64,000 bases of DNA. It comes from Cryphonectria parasitica EP155. Its lineage: Eukaryota > Ascomycota > Sordariomycetes > Diaporthales > Cryphonectriaceae. The stretch lies in assembly GCF_011745365.1 (NCBI RefSeq), contig NW_024468912.1:2108001-2172000 (forward strand), read 5' to 3'. A program made the position numbers and the translations under genes. The first letter of the stretch is position 1, and each line of letters opens with the position of its first letter. Below, one piece after another: positions 36,637 to 48,400 of the stretch. The notes under the pieces were generated by a model that worked only from the letters and a program-made list of their open reading frames with translations, searched no databases and was not told the DNA's origin.

Positions 36637-37800
36637 TCAGGACCATGCCACCTTGGAGGCCACACTCAAAAGCCAAGCAGCGTCCTGCCAGCTGCCGTCA
36701 TCAGCCCTTGGAGGCGATAAACGCCGTTCATGCCCAGATAGAGCAGTATTCATGCCCTCGAATTCGGGGTAAGCAGAGGTGTCTGACAAGGTATCCTCCG
36801 CCTCGACGTCAGTCGCCTCTCCGTCCCCGCCCTCGTTGTCCTCCTCGTCCCTCTCCTGGACGGAAAACAGGGTCCAGCCCATGACGTTCCCGAACCAGGT
36901 ATGAGGCCGGCCATGGCCCCTCGTGACCAGGCGCCTCACCGCAGCCTCATCGTCCTGGGCCGTGTCCAAGTCCATGCCCAGGGCCTCCAGCTCCAGCTTC
37001 TCGTTCAGGTTCACGAAGTCGGGCCCAGCCATGTATTCCTCGTCGCGCTCGCCCAAAAGGTGGTCTGTAAAGTAGCCATCCGACACGGCCCGCTCCCCAG
37101 GCGTGACGGCTCGGCTGCGGCTCCCAGTCCGGCTGCCAAAGGCCTCCTCATCGTCGAACACGAGGCCCAGGCTCCCCCGCCGGCTGGCGTGCCTGCTGGC
37201 GATTGCGTTCTCTCTTGCTATGCGCTCCCTCTCAAACAGGTCCGGGCCAGCAACCTCATCATCCTCATCTGTGCCGTCGGCCGAGCGCCCGAGGCTGGTC
37301 GAGCTCGCCCGCGACACAAGCCACGATTGGCCCTTGGACTCTCGCGTCTCACTGCTGATGACCACCCCGGCACGGAGCAGCCAGTCTCTGTCGGCGGGCC
37401 CGCGGGGGACGGCCGACGACAGCTGTAGTTCCTCCCACAGCTCCCTCCTGGAGCCTCGCCTGTGCCCGCCAGGAGTCGTAGTACCGGACTTGGGGCGAGA
37501 GGAGGACGAGGCAGAGAGGTGAGTGGCCGACTTGCTCTTGGGCAGGTTGGGCGAGGCGGTGCCGTGAGGGGTCATTGTGCCTTGACGACGGCGCGAAGGG
37601 GAGCGGGCGAGCAGCGAGGGCGTTGTGGGCGCCGACTTGCCCTGGATGTAGGAGGTGGTCTGGACAGAGAGCTCTGGATTGATCATGTCCGCGTCGTTGA
37701 TTGGAAGTCTTGTGGTCAGCGGAGCTAGCGATAGGTGCTGGAGATTTGTGGAGGAGCGGTTCTTCCGCCTGGCCTGGTGGGCATTATATGCCTGCTCCAT
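36637..37800 (-). CDS. DUF3984-type fungal protein, function unknown
   Basis: Single exon, 387 residues. The open frame extends upstream to 37926 but only from a TTG. The first ATG, at 37800, begins MEQAYNAHQARRKNRSSTNL, a conserved-looking start. The protein is mostly disordered and Ser/Arg-rich. Recognisable blocks are the N-terminal LSLAPLTTRLPI, the WLLRAGVVISS segment, and an acidic C-terminal part containing GPDFVNLNEKLE and TWFGNVMGWTLFSV. I place it in the fungal family DUF3984 from this pattern, with moderate certainty. Repeated S-P and R-x-x-S sites suggest it is phosphorylated. No signal peptide is seen; the hydrophobic WFGNVMGWTLF is too short to be a clear membrane anchor. Confidence 0.75.
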   Translation of the reverse strand: MEQAYNAHQARRKNRSSTNLQHLSLAPLTTRLPINDADMINPELSVQTTSYIQGKSAPTTPSLLARSPSRRRQGTMTPHGTASPNLPKSKSATHLSASSSSRPKSGTTTPGGHRRGSRRELWEELQLSSAVPRGPADRDWLLRAGVVISSETRESKGQSWLVSRASSTSLGRSADGTDEDDEVAGPDLFERERIARENAIASRHASRRGSLGLVFDDEEAFGSRTGSRSRAVTPGERAVSDGYFTDHLLGERDEEYMAGPDFVNLNEKLELEALGMDLDTAQDDEAAVRRLVTRGHGRPHTWFGNVMGWTLFSVQERDEEDNEGGDGEATDVEAEDTLSDTSAYPEFEGMNTALSGHERRLSPPRADDGSWQDAAWLLSVASKVAWS

Positions 37801-38735
37801 CTTTGAAATGTGTTGTGGTTTGTTTGAAGGGGGGGGGGTTGTTTTTTTTGTTTTTCGTGGGTTGTAACTCTTTGAGGGGATGTGTGGCGCCACCACTTCC
37901 CGGTCCTCGGTCCAGAAATCAGCCAATGCCTTGCTGCAATATTATTGTCAAGCCGCGTAGTAGTCGATTTGCCCTGCAGACGTCGCTGTCACACGCTCTT
38001 GAACAGGAGGGGCATCGAACGTCGAGAACGAATGTGGGCTGATGGGATTTATGGGCTGATTAAGGAGTGAGTATAGTCGCATCTGGGCTCCCTTCTACCG
38101 TCCGGGGCCGAGGCGTGTTTCCGAGGTTTCCCATGGGGAGGGAGGGTGTTTTCGGGGGGTGGAGCCTTTTGTTTTCGCATGTGCAGCAAAGCGCGAGGCA
38201 TCGTTCGCTCTGGCCGTACCACTCAAAACCATAGTGCTACTACAGTAAAGCAGCGGTAAAAGGGAGGAGCAATTCACCCGCGGGGAGTTTAGTTCATCGT
38301 AAGCTTTGGGGTACCGCACATGCAATTGCATTTTCTGCGCTAATAGCGTTCATTAGCGCCCTTAGCACTGTAACGTCGGAGCGCAAAGGTCTCCTATAGT
38401 ACAACCTACAGGGCCTATGTAGTGTGCACGGGCGCACTCAATTGGTAGGACCCTGAACCCAGCCAGTGTTCAGAGACACGGTTATGCTTGCCTAGCGATT
38501 GGAACTTGCTGCAGAGCTGAAGCTGGCACGGTAGGCACCAACTGTATCTGAGCTGCAAGGGACAGTGTCAATCGAGGTTATTCAAGCACAGTCTCAATGA
38601 TGAATTTTTGAGATCAGAATGCGCAAAACCACGAACAAACTTCAAGACGGCATGAGGAGCATCAGCGACCTGACCACACCGCTGAATCCATTAAATCCCT
38701 GTCAGATGTACGCCTGCTAGCGGACAGATCCCAAG
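37801..38735. other. Divergent promoter region, no gene seen
   Basis: Lies between the DUF3984 gene (minus) and ELP1 (plus). A G/T-rich run (GGGGGGGGTTGTTTTTTTTG) occurs at about 37832-37851. No further gene is supported. Confidence 0.5.
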
Positions 38736-41700
38736 ATGAGGAATCTTCGCAATGTTGGCTACAAGGTCAGCAAGGCTGCGGCTGATATCAGTGCGATCTG
38801 CTGGGACGCAAGCAAGGACGAGACGTTGATTACCTGCGGCCCTGCTGCTCCAGACCAGAAGATTGAGCTCTTCAGAGTCGCTGAGGATGTCACTCGTCAT
38901 GATCTAGCACTACCTTTGTAAGTCTGCCCCGGTGATTCTGCGCTCAGAAACCCTCCCAGGAAAGAGAACATTGTCACTGAATTTTTCATCCACCACCAAC
39001 CAGACTTTGTGAACGTATAGCATCTTGGGATGCGCCTAGTCCCAATCCAGACTTGCCTGTCGACAGGATAGTCAGTCTTCACTACTTCAGTGACTCGGCA
39101 ACGACATGTCTCGTGCTCGAGGGCGGTGACATTGTCATCGTTGAGGAAGGCCTGGGCTCGGAGGATGTCCACATCGAGATCATGGGCTCCATCGATGCAG
39201 GCATCAGGGCTGCACAGTGGTCGCCGGATGAGGAGCTCCTGGTCATCGCCACCAAGGCAGACACCGTGGTCTTCATGAGCCGCAGCTTCGATGGCATCGC
39301 CGAGGCCACCATGACAGAGGCGGATATGTCGGCTTCCAAGCACGTCAGTGTCGGCTGGGGCAAGAAGGAGACCCAGTTCCAGGGCAAGGGCGCCAAGGCC
39401 AGAGCCCTGCGCGATCCGACGATACCAGAAAAGGTGGACGAGGGCAGGCCGAGTCCGAATGACGACGGCCGCCTCAGTGTCAGCTGGCGAGGGGACGGTG
39501 CCTATGTTGCCATAAATTCCACCGTATCTGCATCGCGACGGCTCATACGTGTCTACACCCGTGATGGCGCTCTCGATGGTGTGAGCGAGCCGGTAGACGG
39601 CCTGGAGGGGTCCCTGAGCTGGAGGCCAGCTGGAAACCTGATGGCCGGCATCCAGCGGTTTGATGATCACGTCGACGTTGTCTTCTTCGAGAGGAATGGG
39701 TTGAGACACGGCCAGTTCACGCTCCGCTCAACGGAAAACCTGCTTGATCCTGAAATGCATATCACTTTGGAGTGGAACTCGGACTCGACCGTCCTCGCTG
39801 TCTTGTTTGGAAAAACCGTCCAACTGTGGACAATGGGCAATTACCACTGGTACTTGAAGCAAGAAATATTGCTCAAGTCTCCTTGCTCATATGTGTCGTG
39901 GCATCCAGAGAAGGCACTACGCCTTGCCATGGCGTCCACAGGTAAGACCCGGTGCCCATTCCAAAGACACGGACAGTAATCCTTTTGACTGACGGAGATG
40001 TAGGCAATATTTTTCACACTGAATTCGTTTTCGCAGTGGCCAAGGGCTCATTGATGCCACCTCATGACTTTGGCGCGGTCGCTGTGGTCGATGGGACTTC
40101 CGTCAAGATCACGCCGTTCCGTACTGCGAATGTACCACCGCCCATGTCCATGTTTGAGATCGAATCCGGTCATACCGTGATAGATATTGCCTTTTCTCAG
40201 GACAACTCCGAGATGGCAGTGCTACATCTTGGCGGTGTTGATGTCTACGGCTGGCAGACCAAAAATGGCCGCTCAGTTGTGCCTCGCCTCTCCAAGAGGT
40301 ATGCCTTTGGCTCTGATGGAGTCGTAGAAGGTGCATTACAAACAGGCTTTGCGAACAACGGCGACCTCAATGTGCTATACTTCAAAAACGGTCTTCGCAT
40401 CTGCGGACTGAGCCCAGCCTCGGAGGCAGGTAGCCTGGCACTCAACGACTCTATCCAACTCGAGGAAGCGGTCCTCTTCCCACAGGCGACCTCCATTGAC
40501 AACAGTTCCGAACTGTTGAACCCGGGCGACATGTGTGTTCAAAGCAAGTCTGGGAGGATATCTCGTCTCCCTGGCAATGCCGAGGCCCTCGAGTCGTTGG
40601 CCACCGGCTTTCCTCTTCAATTACCATGGGTTGAGATAACCCATATCGATGATGAGATGGTTGCATTTGGCATGTCCAGAAGTGGCCATCTCTATGCAAA
40701 CTCCCGGCTGTTGGTCAAGAACTGCACTTCTTTCCTTGTGACCTGCGACCACCTTATATTCACCACTAGCAATCACTTCCTGAAATTTGTTCATCTTAAT
40801 AAGCCAGAAGGTACGTTCTCACTATGGTGTGCTTCAGGAGCAGACCGAGCGAACGACTGACAATCACAGATCTTGAATTGGCGCCTGACGACCCTGAGAA
40901 AGACGAGAGGTGTCGAAGCATCGAGAGAGGCGCAAGACTCGTCACAGCCATACCGACGACAATGAGTGTAATATTGCAAATGCCACGAGGCAACCTGGAG
41001 ACCATCTACCCCCGCGCCATGGTTCTTGCCGGCATACGACAGCTTGTCGACGAGAAGGAATATGGCAAGGCATTTGCTCACTGCAGGACACAGCGAGTTG
41101 ACATGAACATACTATACGACCACAACCCGGAGCAATTCCTATCCAACGTTGGATTGTTCCTAGATCAACTCAAGGATGTGACATATATTGATCTGTTCTT
41201 GGCCTCCTTGAGCGAGGACGATGTCACAGAGACCATGTACACGGACACGAAGAAGACGAAGACCACGGCGGGCTTTATTCCGTCCGCGCAAGACACGCCC
41301 GCAACCACGGTGAATGGGGAAAGTACATCGAAAGTCAACGCTATATGCGACTCCATCTTGAAGACCTTGCAAGCACGGCGGGACACAAATCTGCAGAACA
41401 TCATCACTGCAAACGTGTGCAAGAATCCTCCTGCCCTCGAGGACGGTCTGCTGGTGGTTGCACAGCTAATGCAAGAGGATGAAAGCATGGCAGAGAAGGC
41501 GGTTGAGCACATCTGCTTCTTGCAAGATGTCAACAGACTCTATGATCATGCTCTTGGCCTTTATCATCTAGACCTCGCACTGCTGGTCGCTCAGCAGTCG
41601 CAACGTGATCCTCGCGAGTATCTGCCATTCATTCAAGACCTCCACCAGAAATCTGATGCACGGCGCAAGTTCGCGATCGACGACCATCTGAGCAGGCGTG

Positions 41701-42929
41701 ACAAGGCGCTTCAGCATCTGCACGCTCTCAATGCCTTTGATGAAGTCAAGGCCTATACCACGAGATATAATCTATACCAGACCGCGCTTCGTCTCTATCG
41801 TTATGAGACCGAGCGGCATAGAGACCTCACGGATCTATACGCCGCGCATCTTGAATCCCAGTCAAAGTACCGCGAAGCTGGCCTAGCCTACGAATCCCTC
41901 AACAACTTCGCTCGAGCCACAGCCTGCTACCGCGCAGCCGGCGCAAGCTGCTGGCGTGAGTGTCTTTTCACTGCACAACAGCAGGAGCCGCCACTATCTA
42001 CCGATGCCATGGCCGACCTCGCCGCCGCCCTAGCCGACGCATTGTGGGAGGCTAAAGAGTACGCTTCTGCAGCAACTGTTTATCTCGAGTACCTTGACAA
42101 GCTCGACGACGCAGTCCGCTGTCTATGTAAGGGCTATCACTTCGCTGACGCGATGCGCCTCGTCGTGAGCCGCAGCCGCGCTGATCTTCTGGCCTCGGCC
42201 GTCGACACAGGGCTGGCAGATGCGCTGTCCAGCTCGACCGAGTTCCTAGCCGACTGCAAGGCCCAACTCCGCGCGCAGGTGCCCCGCATCGCCGAGCTGC
42301 GGCGCAAGGCCATCGAGGACCCGCTCGCGTTCTACGAGGGCGAACGACCCTCGGCGCTGGCAGACCTGCCAGATGATGTCTCCGTCGCCAGCTCGCGGGT
42401 GAGCACCAGCGCGTCGCTCTTCACACGGTACACCGGTAAAGCCGGGTCCGTCGGGACGGTGGGCTCTAATGTGAGCCGCGCGACGAGCAAGAACCGCAAG
42501 CGAGAGGAGAAGAAGCGCGCCCGCGGCAGGAAGGGTACGGTGTACGAGGCAGAGTACTTGGTCAACAGCGTGCGCAGGCTGGTCGAGAGGGTGGAGGCCA
42601 GCAAGGGCGAGGTCGAGAGGCTCGTCTTCGGGCTCATGAGGAGAGGGATGGCGGAGCGGGCGAGGGCGATCGAGGCGCTGATGGATGAGATTGTCGAGGC
42701 CTGCCGTGCTGCTGTGAGGGAGGTCTTTGGAGAGCCAGGAGAGATGCAAGGGACCCAAGAGCTGCAGCTGCAGCTGCAGCAATTCGAGGTGCTGCCTGCA
42801 GCCTTGGAGGGAGAAGGGTATAGGCCGAAGGGCCCTGATGCGGTGCTCCAGGCCTCTTTGGACGCCGTCAATGCTCGACAGGTAGCTCCTGTCATTACGG
42901 CGTTTTCAAAACTGTCTCTACTAGGATAG
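38736..42929 (+). CDS. ELP1: Elongator complex subunit 1 (Elp1/Iki3)
   Basis: Four exons: 38736-38917, 39004-39941, 40004-40810 and 40870-42929, 1328 residues, close to the yeast protein's length. All three junctions are GTAAGT, GTAAGA or GTACGT donors and keep the frame. The start MRNLRNVGYKV and the following beta-propeller-like repeats (AAADISAICWD, WSPDEELLVIAT, VSWRGDGAYVAI, LEWNSDSTVLAVLFG) are the WD40 half. The second half is helical repeat (ALQHLHALNAFDEVKAY, YREAGLAYESLNNFARA). A strongly basic segment (KNRKREEKKRARGRKG) near the C-terminus corresponds to the tRNA-binding region of Elp1. Elongator modifies wobble uridines of tRNAs in the cytoplasm; Elp1 is its dimerising scaffold. 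The stop is 126 bases from the convergent uL24m gene. Confidence 0.95.
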
Positions 42930-43055
42930 AAGGACAAGGAGTAAGGGGAAAGAAAAACAAAGGAAGAACAAAGAAGACCTGGTCGTCATGGCCATGCGGA
43001 TGCATTTGATCTATTCCCCCAAAGATGTACAGCAGATTTATATCTCTATGTAAAT

Positions 43056-44356
43056 TTAAGATGGCGGTGGCGCCGTACTTTCCGGCGGAATCTCTGGTGC
43101 TGCAAGATCCGCAGGCCTCACCTCGCTCCTCGCCTCCTTCTTCTCCTCAGACCTCTGTGCCATCGACACCAGCTCTTCCGGCACTTTCTTCAGGGCCGGT
43201 GCACGGTATGCATTTCGGGCCATGACCTGTCCAATCTTCTCCAGCATGCCGTCCGTCAGCACGGGCACTGGGCGCTGCTTCTTCTCCTCCCTGATCCTGG
43301 CGTTCAGCTCCTGCACCGGGGTCATCATCTCCAGGTAGCCCTTCCTGCGCGCGATCTTGGCAGCCTCCTCGGCCTCCTTCTTGGCGATATACTCTGGCTC
43401 GTGGCGTGTGCGGAATTTGGAGTACTTGTTGCGCAGCTCGTCGAGGATCTCGGCGGGCATGGGCGGGCTGAGGAGGGTGGGGACAAAGGTGTTTTGCTCG
43501 ACGTCGATGCGCAGGGTGTCGCAGTCGTGGTCGGGCAGGGGATTCTCGAGCTCGTTACGCTCGGCGTCCTCGAAGTCGCGGGGCCAGGGGATCTCGACGT
43601 TGAGGCCCGGGACGGCGCGGCTCCAGGTCACACGGCCAGTGGGCTTGTCGCGCAGGATGCCGGTGGGCGTGAGCTCGTTGATGATCACGTCACGCACCTG
43701 ACCGGTCTTGGGGTCCCGGAGCGGGTGGACGAGGCGGACGGCCTGGATGGGTACGCGGAGGGGGGAGAGCTGCACAAACGTTGTTTCTGGTGTGAGGTTG
43801 GACTTTGAGATGAACTCGGAGACGGTATAATTTTGCTGCAAGAGTAATACCGAGTGTCAGCTCATGATCATCTCGGCTCGGCTCGAATCACTTCCCAACT
43901 CACCTGCAACTGCTCGCCGTCAAGCATGACAGTTCCCTCGTTCTCGACGATCGTCCTTATAGTCCCTATCTTGCCCTTGTCCGGGCCTTGCATGATAGCC
44001 ACCCGGTCACCAGCCTTGATGCACAGGTACTTTCTCCCGCCGGCCCACTTGCAGGCCAGCTCGATCTGCTTGTCGGGCAGGTCAGACATGGTGCGGGTCA
44101 ACGACAGAGAGCCCCAGTAGGCGCCTGTCTTGCCCTTGACGGGCGTGTCGCGCTGCGGGGCGAGCGGTCCCAGCTCCCAGTCGTCGCGCCGCCTCTGCCT
44201 CGCCTCGGTAAGGCTGGCGTTGGCATCACGCACGGCGCTCATGCGCTTCCTAAAGTCCTGCCTCTGGGCTGCGCGGTTGACCAGGTCGTTCCTCTTCTTG
44301 ATTCGGCGGGCAGCCTGCTTCTCGGCCTGCGCCGTCCGCTTGAGGAGCTTCTGCAT
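43056..44356 (-). CDS. MRPL40: Mitochondrial large-subunit ribosomal protein uL24m (MRPL40)
   Basis: Two exons: 44356-43904 and 43835-43056, 410 residues, joined in phase 0 (GTGAGT donor, TCTTGCAG acceptor). The start MQKLLKRTAQAEKQAARRIKKRN is basic and helical. The KOW domain lies at about residues 113-151 (IKAGDRVAIMQGPDKGKIGT), the feature of the uL24 family, which binds 23S-type rRNA early in assembly. The second exon is the mitochondrial-specific extension, with DVIINELTPTGI and helical Lys/Glu-rich segments. The length is well above bacterial uL24 (about 105 residues) and in keeping with yeast Mrpl40. It lies divergently from Dicer-like 2 with 1.1 kb between their start codons, and convergently with ELP1. 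Confidence 0.9.
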
Positions 44357-45490
44357 CGTGTGGCTGTGTGTGTGCGTGTGCGTATGTGGGACCACACGCC
44401 AAACCACCTCTTCTTCTCGCTTCGCTGTGGCAGATGTTGGGAGGGCTCGACCGGCTGCTCGAGCCACTTGGGGGGGCTCTGGACGGCGTTGGCCTGTGGC
44501 GTGTGCGTTGGCCTGTGGCGTTTCGAGGGCGATTGAGGGAAGAGAAAAAAAAGTCGCTGGCGTGTGTTGGATGAGAGCATTCAATTGCTCGATTGGGAAT
44601 TTTCGAGCTCGGGCCACTTTCTCCCGCTGCAGACTAACAGACAACAGATTGGTACAGGGGGATCCCTGGTTCCTGACTTTGGTCCCACTGTGGAAGTCGC
44701 TACTGTTGAAATGAACATGCATCATACTATGGTTGCACCTACTGACTTTCACAGGTCCATTAACAGGCTTCACACAAGGCCCTTGATCTCTCAGAAAACA
44801 CTTGAGACGAAAAGGTACTACCATATTTTAAAAGGTTTATTTACAGATAAGACATGATCTGTAAAGTGCATTTCTGTACAACGTTCTAGAATTTACGGCA
44901 GCAGCCCAACACGCGACCAAGGATTTCTTTCAACAAGAGCAACAGCATTAGCAACAACAACAACAATCTTGAGATGGGATGTGTTCTTTGGTTTGTTGAT
45001 CTCAACATTACTTAAACTCAGAAAATTCTCCATCTCACAATTGAATTAGTCAGACAGACTCGAAAAGTAGTTGGTTCTTCCAACACAAGGCCTGTTCTGT
45101 GCTGTGCTGTACAAGACTTGAGCTGGTCTCTGCCGTCAGTCAGTGGTACAGTAGGCCTCCTGCATATCCTGCCGCCCAAGTCGAAAGAAAGGGCGAAGTG
45201 AAACAGACATGTGCCTTGGGAACATTTAAAACATCTTGATCTTGCAATGGACACAAGAACCTTCTCTTCCTCTCTCTCTCTTCCTCTCCTCCCTCTTTGT
45301 CATCTCTCTTCCTCATCTTCCCCCCCTCAATTGCCAATCCGGAAGAAATTCTCTCCGCCTCTGACAGCCGCTACTCACCGCGTTTCGCGCACACCAACGC
45401 GCGTCGTCGTCTCTTCCACGTAAGAAGCGCTCCTACTCTGAGGCTCTTAGCCTGTCCTTTTGGGTCAGATCTGTCGTACGACGCTGCAAG
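44357..45490. promoter_or_regulatory. Shared divergent promoter, uL24m / Dicer-like 2
   Basis: The 1.13 kb between two divergent start codons must hold both promoters. Just before the Dicer start codon the plus strand is pyrimidine-rich (CTTCTCTTCCTCTCTCTC at about 45262-45290), and a CAACAACAACAA run lies near 44950-44967. No named binding site can be assigned with confidence. Confidence 0.45.
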
Positions 45491-48400
45491 ATGGCGTACT
45501 ATACCGACTCATCCTCCTCCGAATCGGAGGACTTTGAGGATGTGATTAACCAGGTCGTTGCCGAGGAGGATATAACTGGGGCGGCATGGTACGATGGACA
45601 TCTCTCGGAGGAAGATTCTCCTGGGGGGAAGCCTCGTCCTAAGGAGCAGCTTCCCAAGGACATCGTTAAGATGGATGCCAGGGCGTACCAGCTGGAGATG
45701 CTCGAGGCCAGCCTCAAGGAGAACATCATTTGCGCCATGGACACAGGCTCAGGGAAGACACATGTGTATGTTTCAAACAACAGTCTCTCTCTTGTGCGAG
45801 CCTTCTAACCCGCTTCCACAGGGCTATATTGAGAATAAAGGCAGAGCTTGAGGAGATGCCCGAGGGTCAGGTACGTCCACAGGGCAGCACATTCATCAGA
45901 GAAAACATGTCGTTCCCTAAGCTATCCCTATTGAATCATAACCAGGTTCAGCATCATGTAGATTCCTGCTGACCAGCCGGTTCCCAGGTGGTCTGGTTTC
46001 TCACGCCCACAGTGTCCTTGTGTGCTCAGCAGTACGCGGTCGTGAAGGCGCAGATCCCCTCGGTCCAGACCAAAATCGTCACAGGCGCCGACAAGGTGGA
46101 CAGCTGGTCCTCTACAACCTGGGACGGCGCCCTCCTCAACGTCAAGGTCATCATAACGACCCCTCAAGTGCTTCTTGACGCTCTCCTGCATGGTTTCGTC
46201 AATATCTCATCACTCGCGCTCATGGTCTTCGACGAGGGTGAGTGGTATGAAATGAAACATCCATCTTTGCATCTTGCTAATGACAAGCCGTAGCTCACCA
46301 CTGCAACAAGAATCATGCCTATAGTAGAGTCATGAAGGAGTTCTACTGGGAATCCAAGACCAAACATGAACCAGTGCCTCGTATCCTGGGCCTGACGGCG
46401 AGTCCGGTAGTACGCTCCGACATCTCGAGCCTCAAACGCCTCGAATCCACGCTAGACGCTGTCTGCCGGAGCCCAACAAGACACAGAGAGGAGCTCATAG
46501 CGAACTCGCAGCGCCCTGCCCTGTTCAGTATCATATACAACCCGAAATTACAGCCCTACGCCGCTGGCTTTTCAGAGTCCCTCACAAAACTGATGGCAGC
46601 TCGCAACAAGCTGAACATCTTGGAGGATCCGTACGTTGTGTCTCTCCGGGCCGAGATATCTGATCGCTCGAGGAGAAAACTCGAGAAGGCGATCAAGGAG
46701 AAGCGGACGTATGTACAGGATACCATGAAATCGTTCTGTAGGAGGAGTATGGAGATGGCCAAAGAGCTTGGCGCCTGGGCTGCGGATTGGTTCATCTCCG
46801 AGGCGATACGGCTCTTCCTGGCTGGCATTTATAGGCAGGGAGCTTCCAGCAAGAGCTTCAGGGACGCTGAGGTGATCTTCCTAGCCAGGGTCTTTCAGGA
46901 CGCCAACATCGAGCCTCCTCCACCCCTGACTACACACTCGGGCCTGTCAGAAAAGGTCCAGCGGATCATCGAGGTGCTCCTGAATTACGACAAAGACGCG
47001 AGAGCAATCTGCTTCGTCAAAGAGAGGGCTACCACAGTGGTGCTCTCCCACATATTGACAACCCATCCGGAGGTCAGCAGCAAGTTTCGCATAGGAACCA
47101 TGGTCGGTACCTCTTTCGTGCCAGGCGTGAAACGCGATTTCTTGGACCTGCCCGAAACAGGCGGCTCTCAGTGCCTGGAGGCCTTCCGGGAGGGCAGGAA
47201 AAATATGCTCGTGGCAACCAGCGTTCTGGAGGAAGGGATTGACGTGCCTGCTTGCAATCTCATCATATGCTTCGACAAGCCGAACAACCTGAGAGCTTTC
47301 ATCCAGAGGCGAGGTCGGGCCCGCATGCGGCAATCGCATCTCTACCTCTTCGTGGAGGACGAAGCCGAAGCTGACTGGGAGGCTCTCGAGGCTCAGATGA
47401 AGCTACAGTACGAAGACGAGAAGCGAGAACATGAGAGACTCGAAGCAATCGAGAACTCTGAGGCTCTTGACTACCCTGAGGAGTTGCGCGTCGAGAGCAC
47501 CGGGGCACGGCTCACCATCAACGACGCGAAATCACATCTGCAGCATTTTGTATCGACTCTGGCATCACGTAAATTTGTCCAAACTCAACCCGACTATCTC
47601 ATTGAGAAAGTGAGCCAAGGCTATCAACCCGGGGACCAACCCCTTCTGAAAGCTACCGTGTTGCTACCTGTCTCGGTGCCCCAGGCCCTCCGCCAGGTCA
47701 CCAGCAGCAGAACTTGGGTGTCTGAAAAGAATGCGTGCATGGACGCCGCATTTCAGGCCTATAAGGCTCTGTACGAGGCAGGACTTGTGGACGACCACCT
47801 TCTGCCCCTGAGGGACAGATTGGAGCTCGAGCTCGAGGTTCGCCCTGGAATGAGGGAAGTCCGGGGGCTGTACAATCCCTGGCTGAGCATTGCTGCGGCG
47901 TGCACTCAAGGAGACGTACCGCTCTGCCGCCGAGCCTTAAAGGTGTCGGACGGGAACAACTCAGAGCTCTGCGAGTTCGAACTCGCCATCCCTGTTGCTC
48001 TGCCTGAGATGAAGCCCATGGTCGTGTGGTGGGACCATCGCGCCCAACTGACCCTACGCATAGACTCGGATGCGGTGATGGCTGACACTGATGTGCGACA
48101 TGCGGATCAGACCACCATAAACCAGCAGGACCATACTTCCGTTCTCTTGTCACTGGCGTACGGCCATCGCAACATGACCATCCGAGATGACTGCATTCTG
48201 CGCCTTGTGTCCAAGTCTGGCCCGCTTTCGATGGAACAGCTTGGACAGGTCGAATTCGCCCCCGGCCTTGTGACAGCCAATGGATCGAGTTATCTGGTGC
48301 GCGACGAACGAGACCAGTCTCGACATCCTTACTACTTTGAATCTGTATTGCCGTCCAAGCCCCCAGCCGAGTCCATTCGAAAGGTGTACAGGGGCTTTGA

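Noticed and set aside
36637..37926. Longer form of the DUF3984 protein starting at 37926
   Set aside because: That start is a TTG; the first ATG in frame is at 37800 and begins a conserved-looking N-terminus.
38434..38452. A-box-like sequence (ACTCAATTGGTAGGA) suggesting a tRNA
   Set aside because: No B box (GGTTCGANTCC-like) follows at the right distance and no cloverleaf can be drawn.
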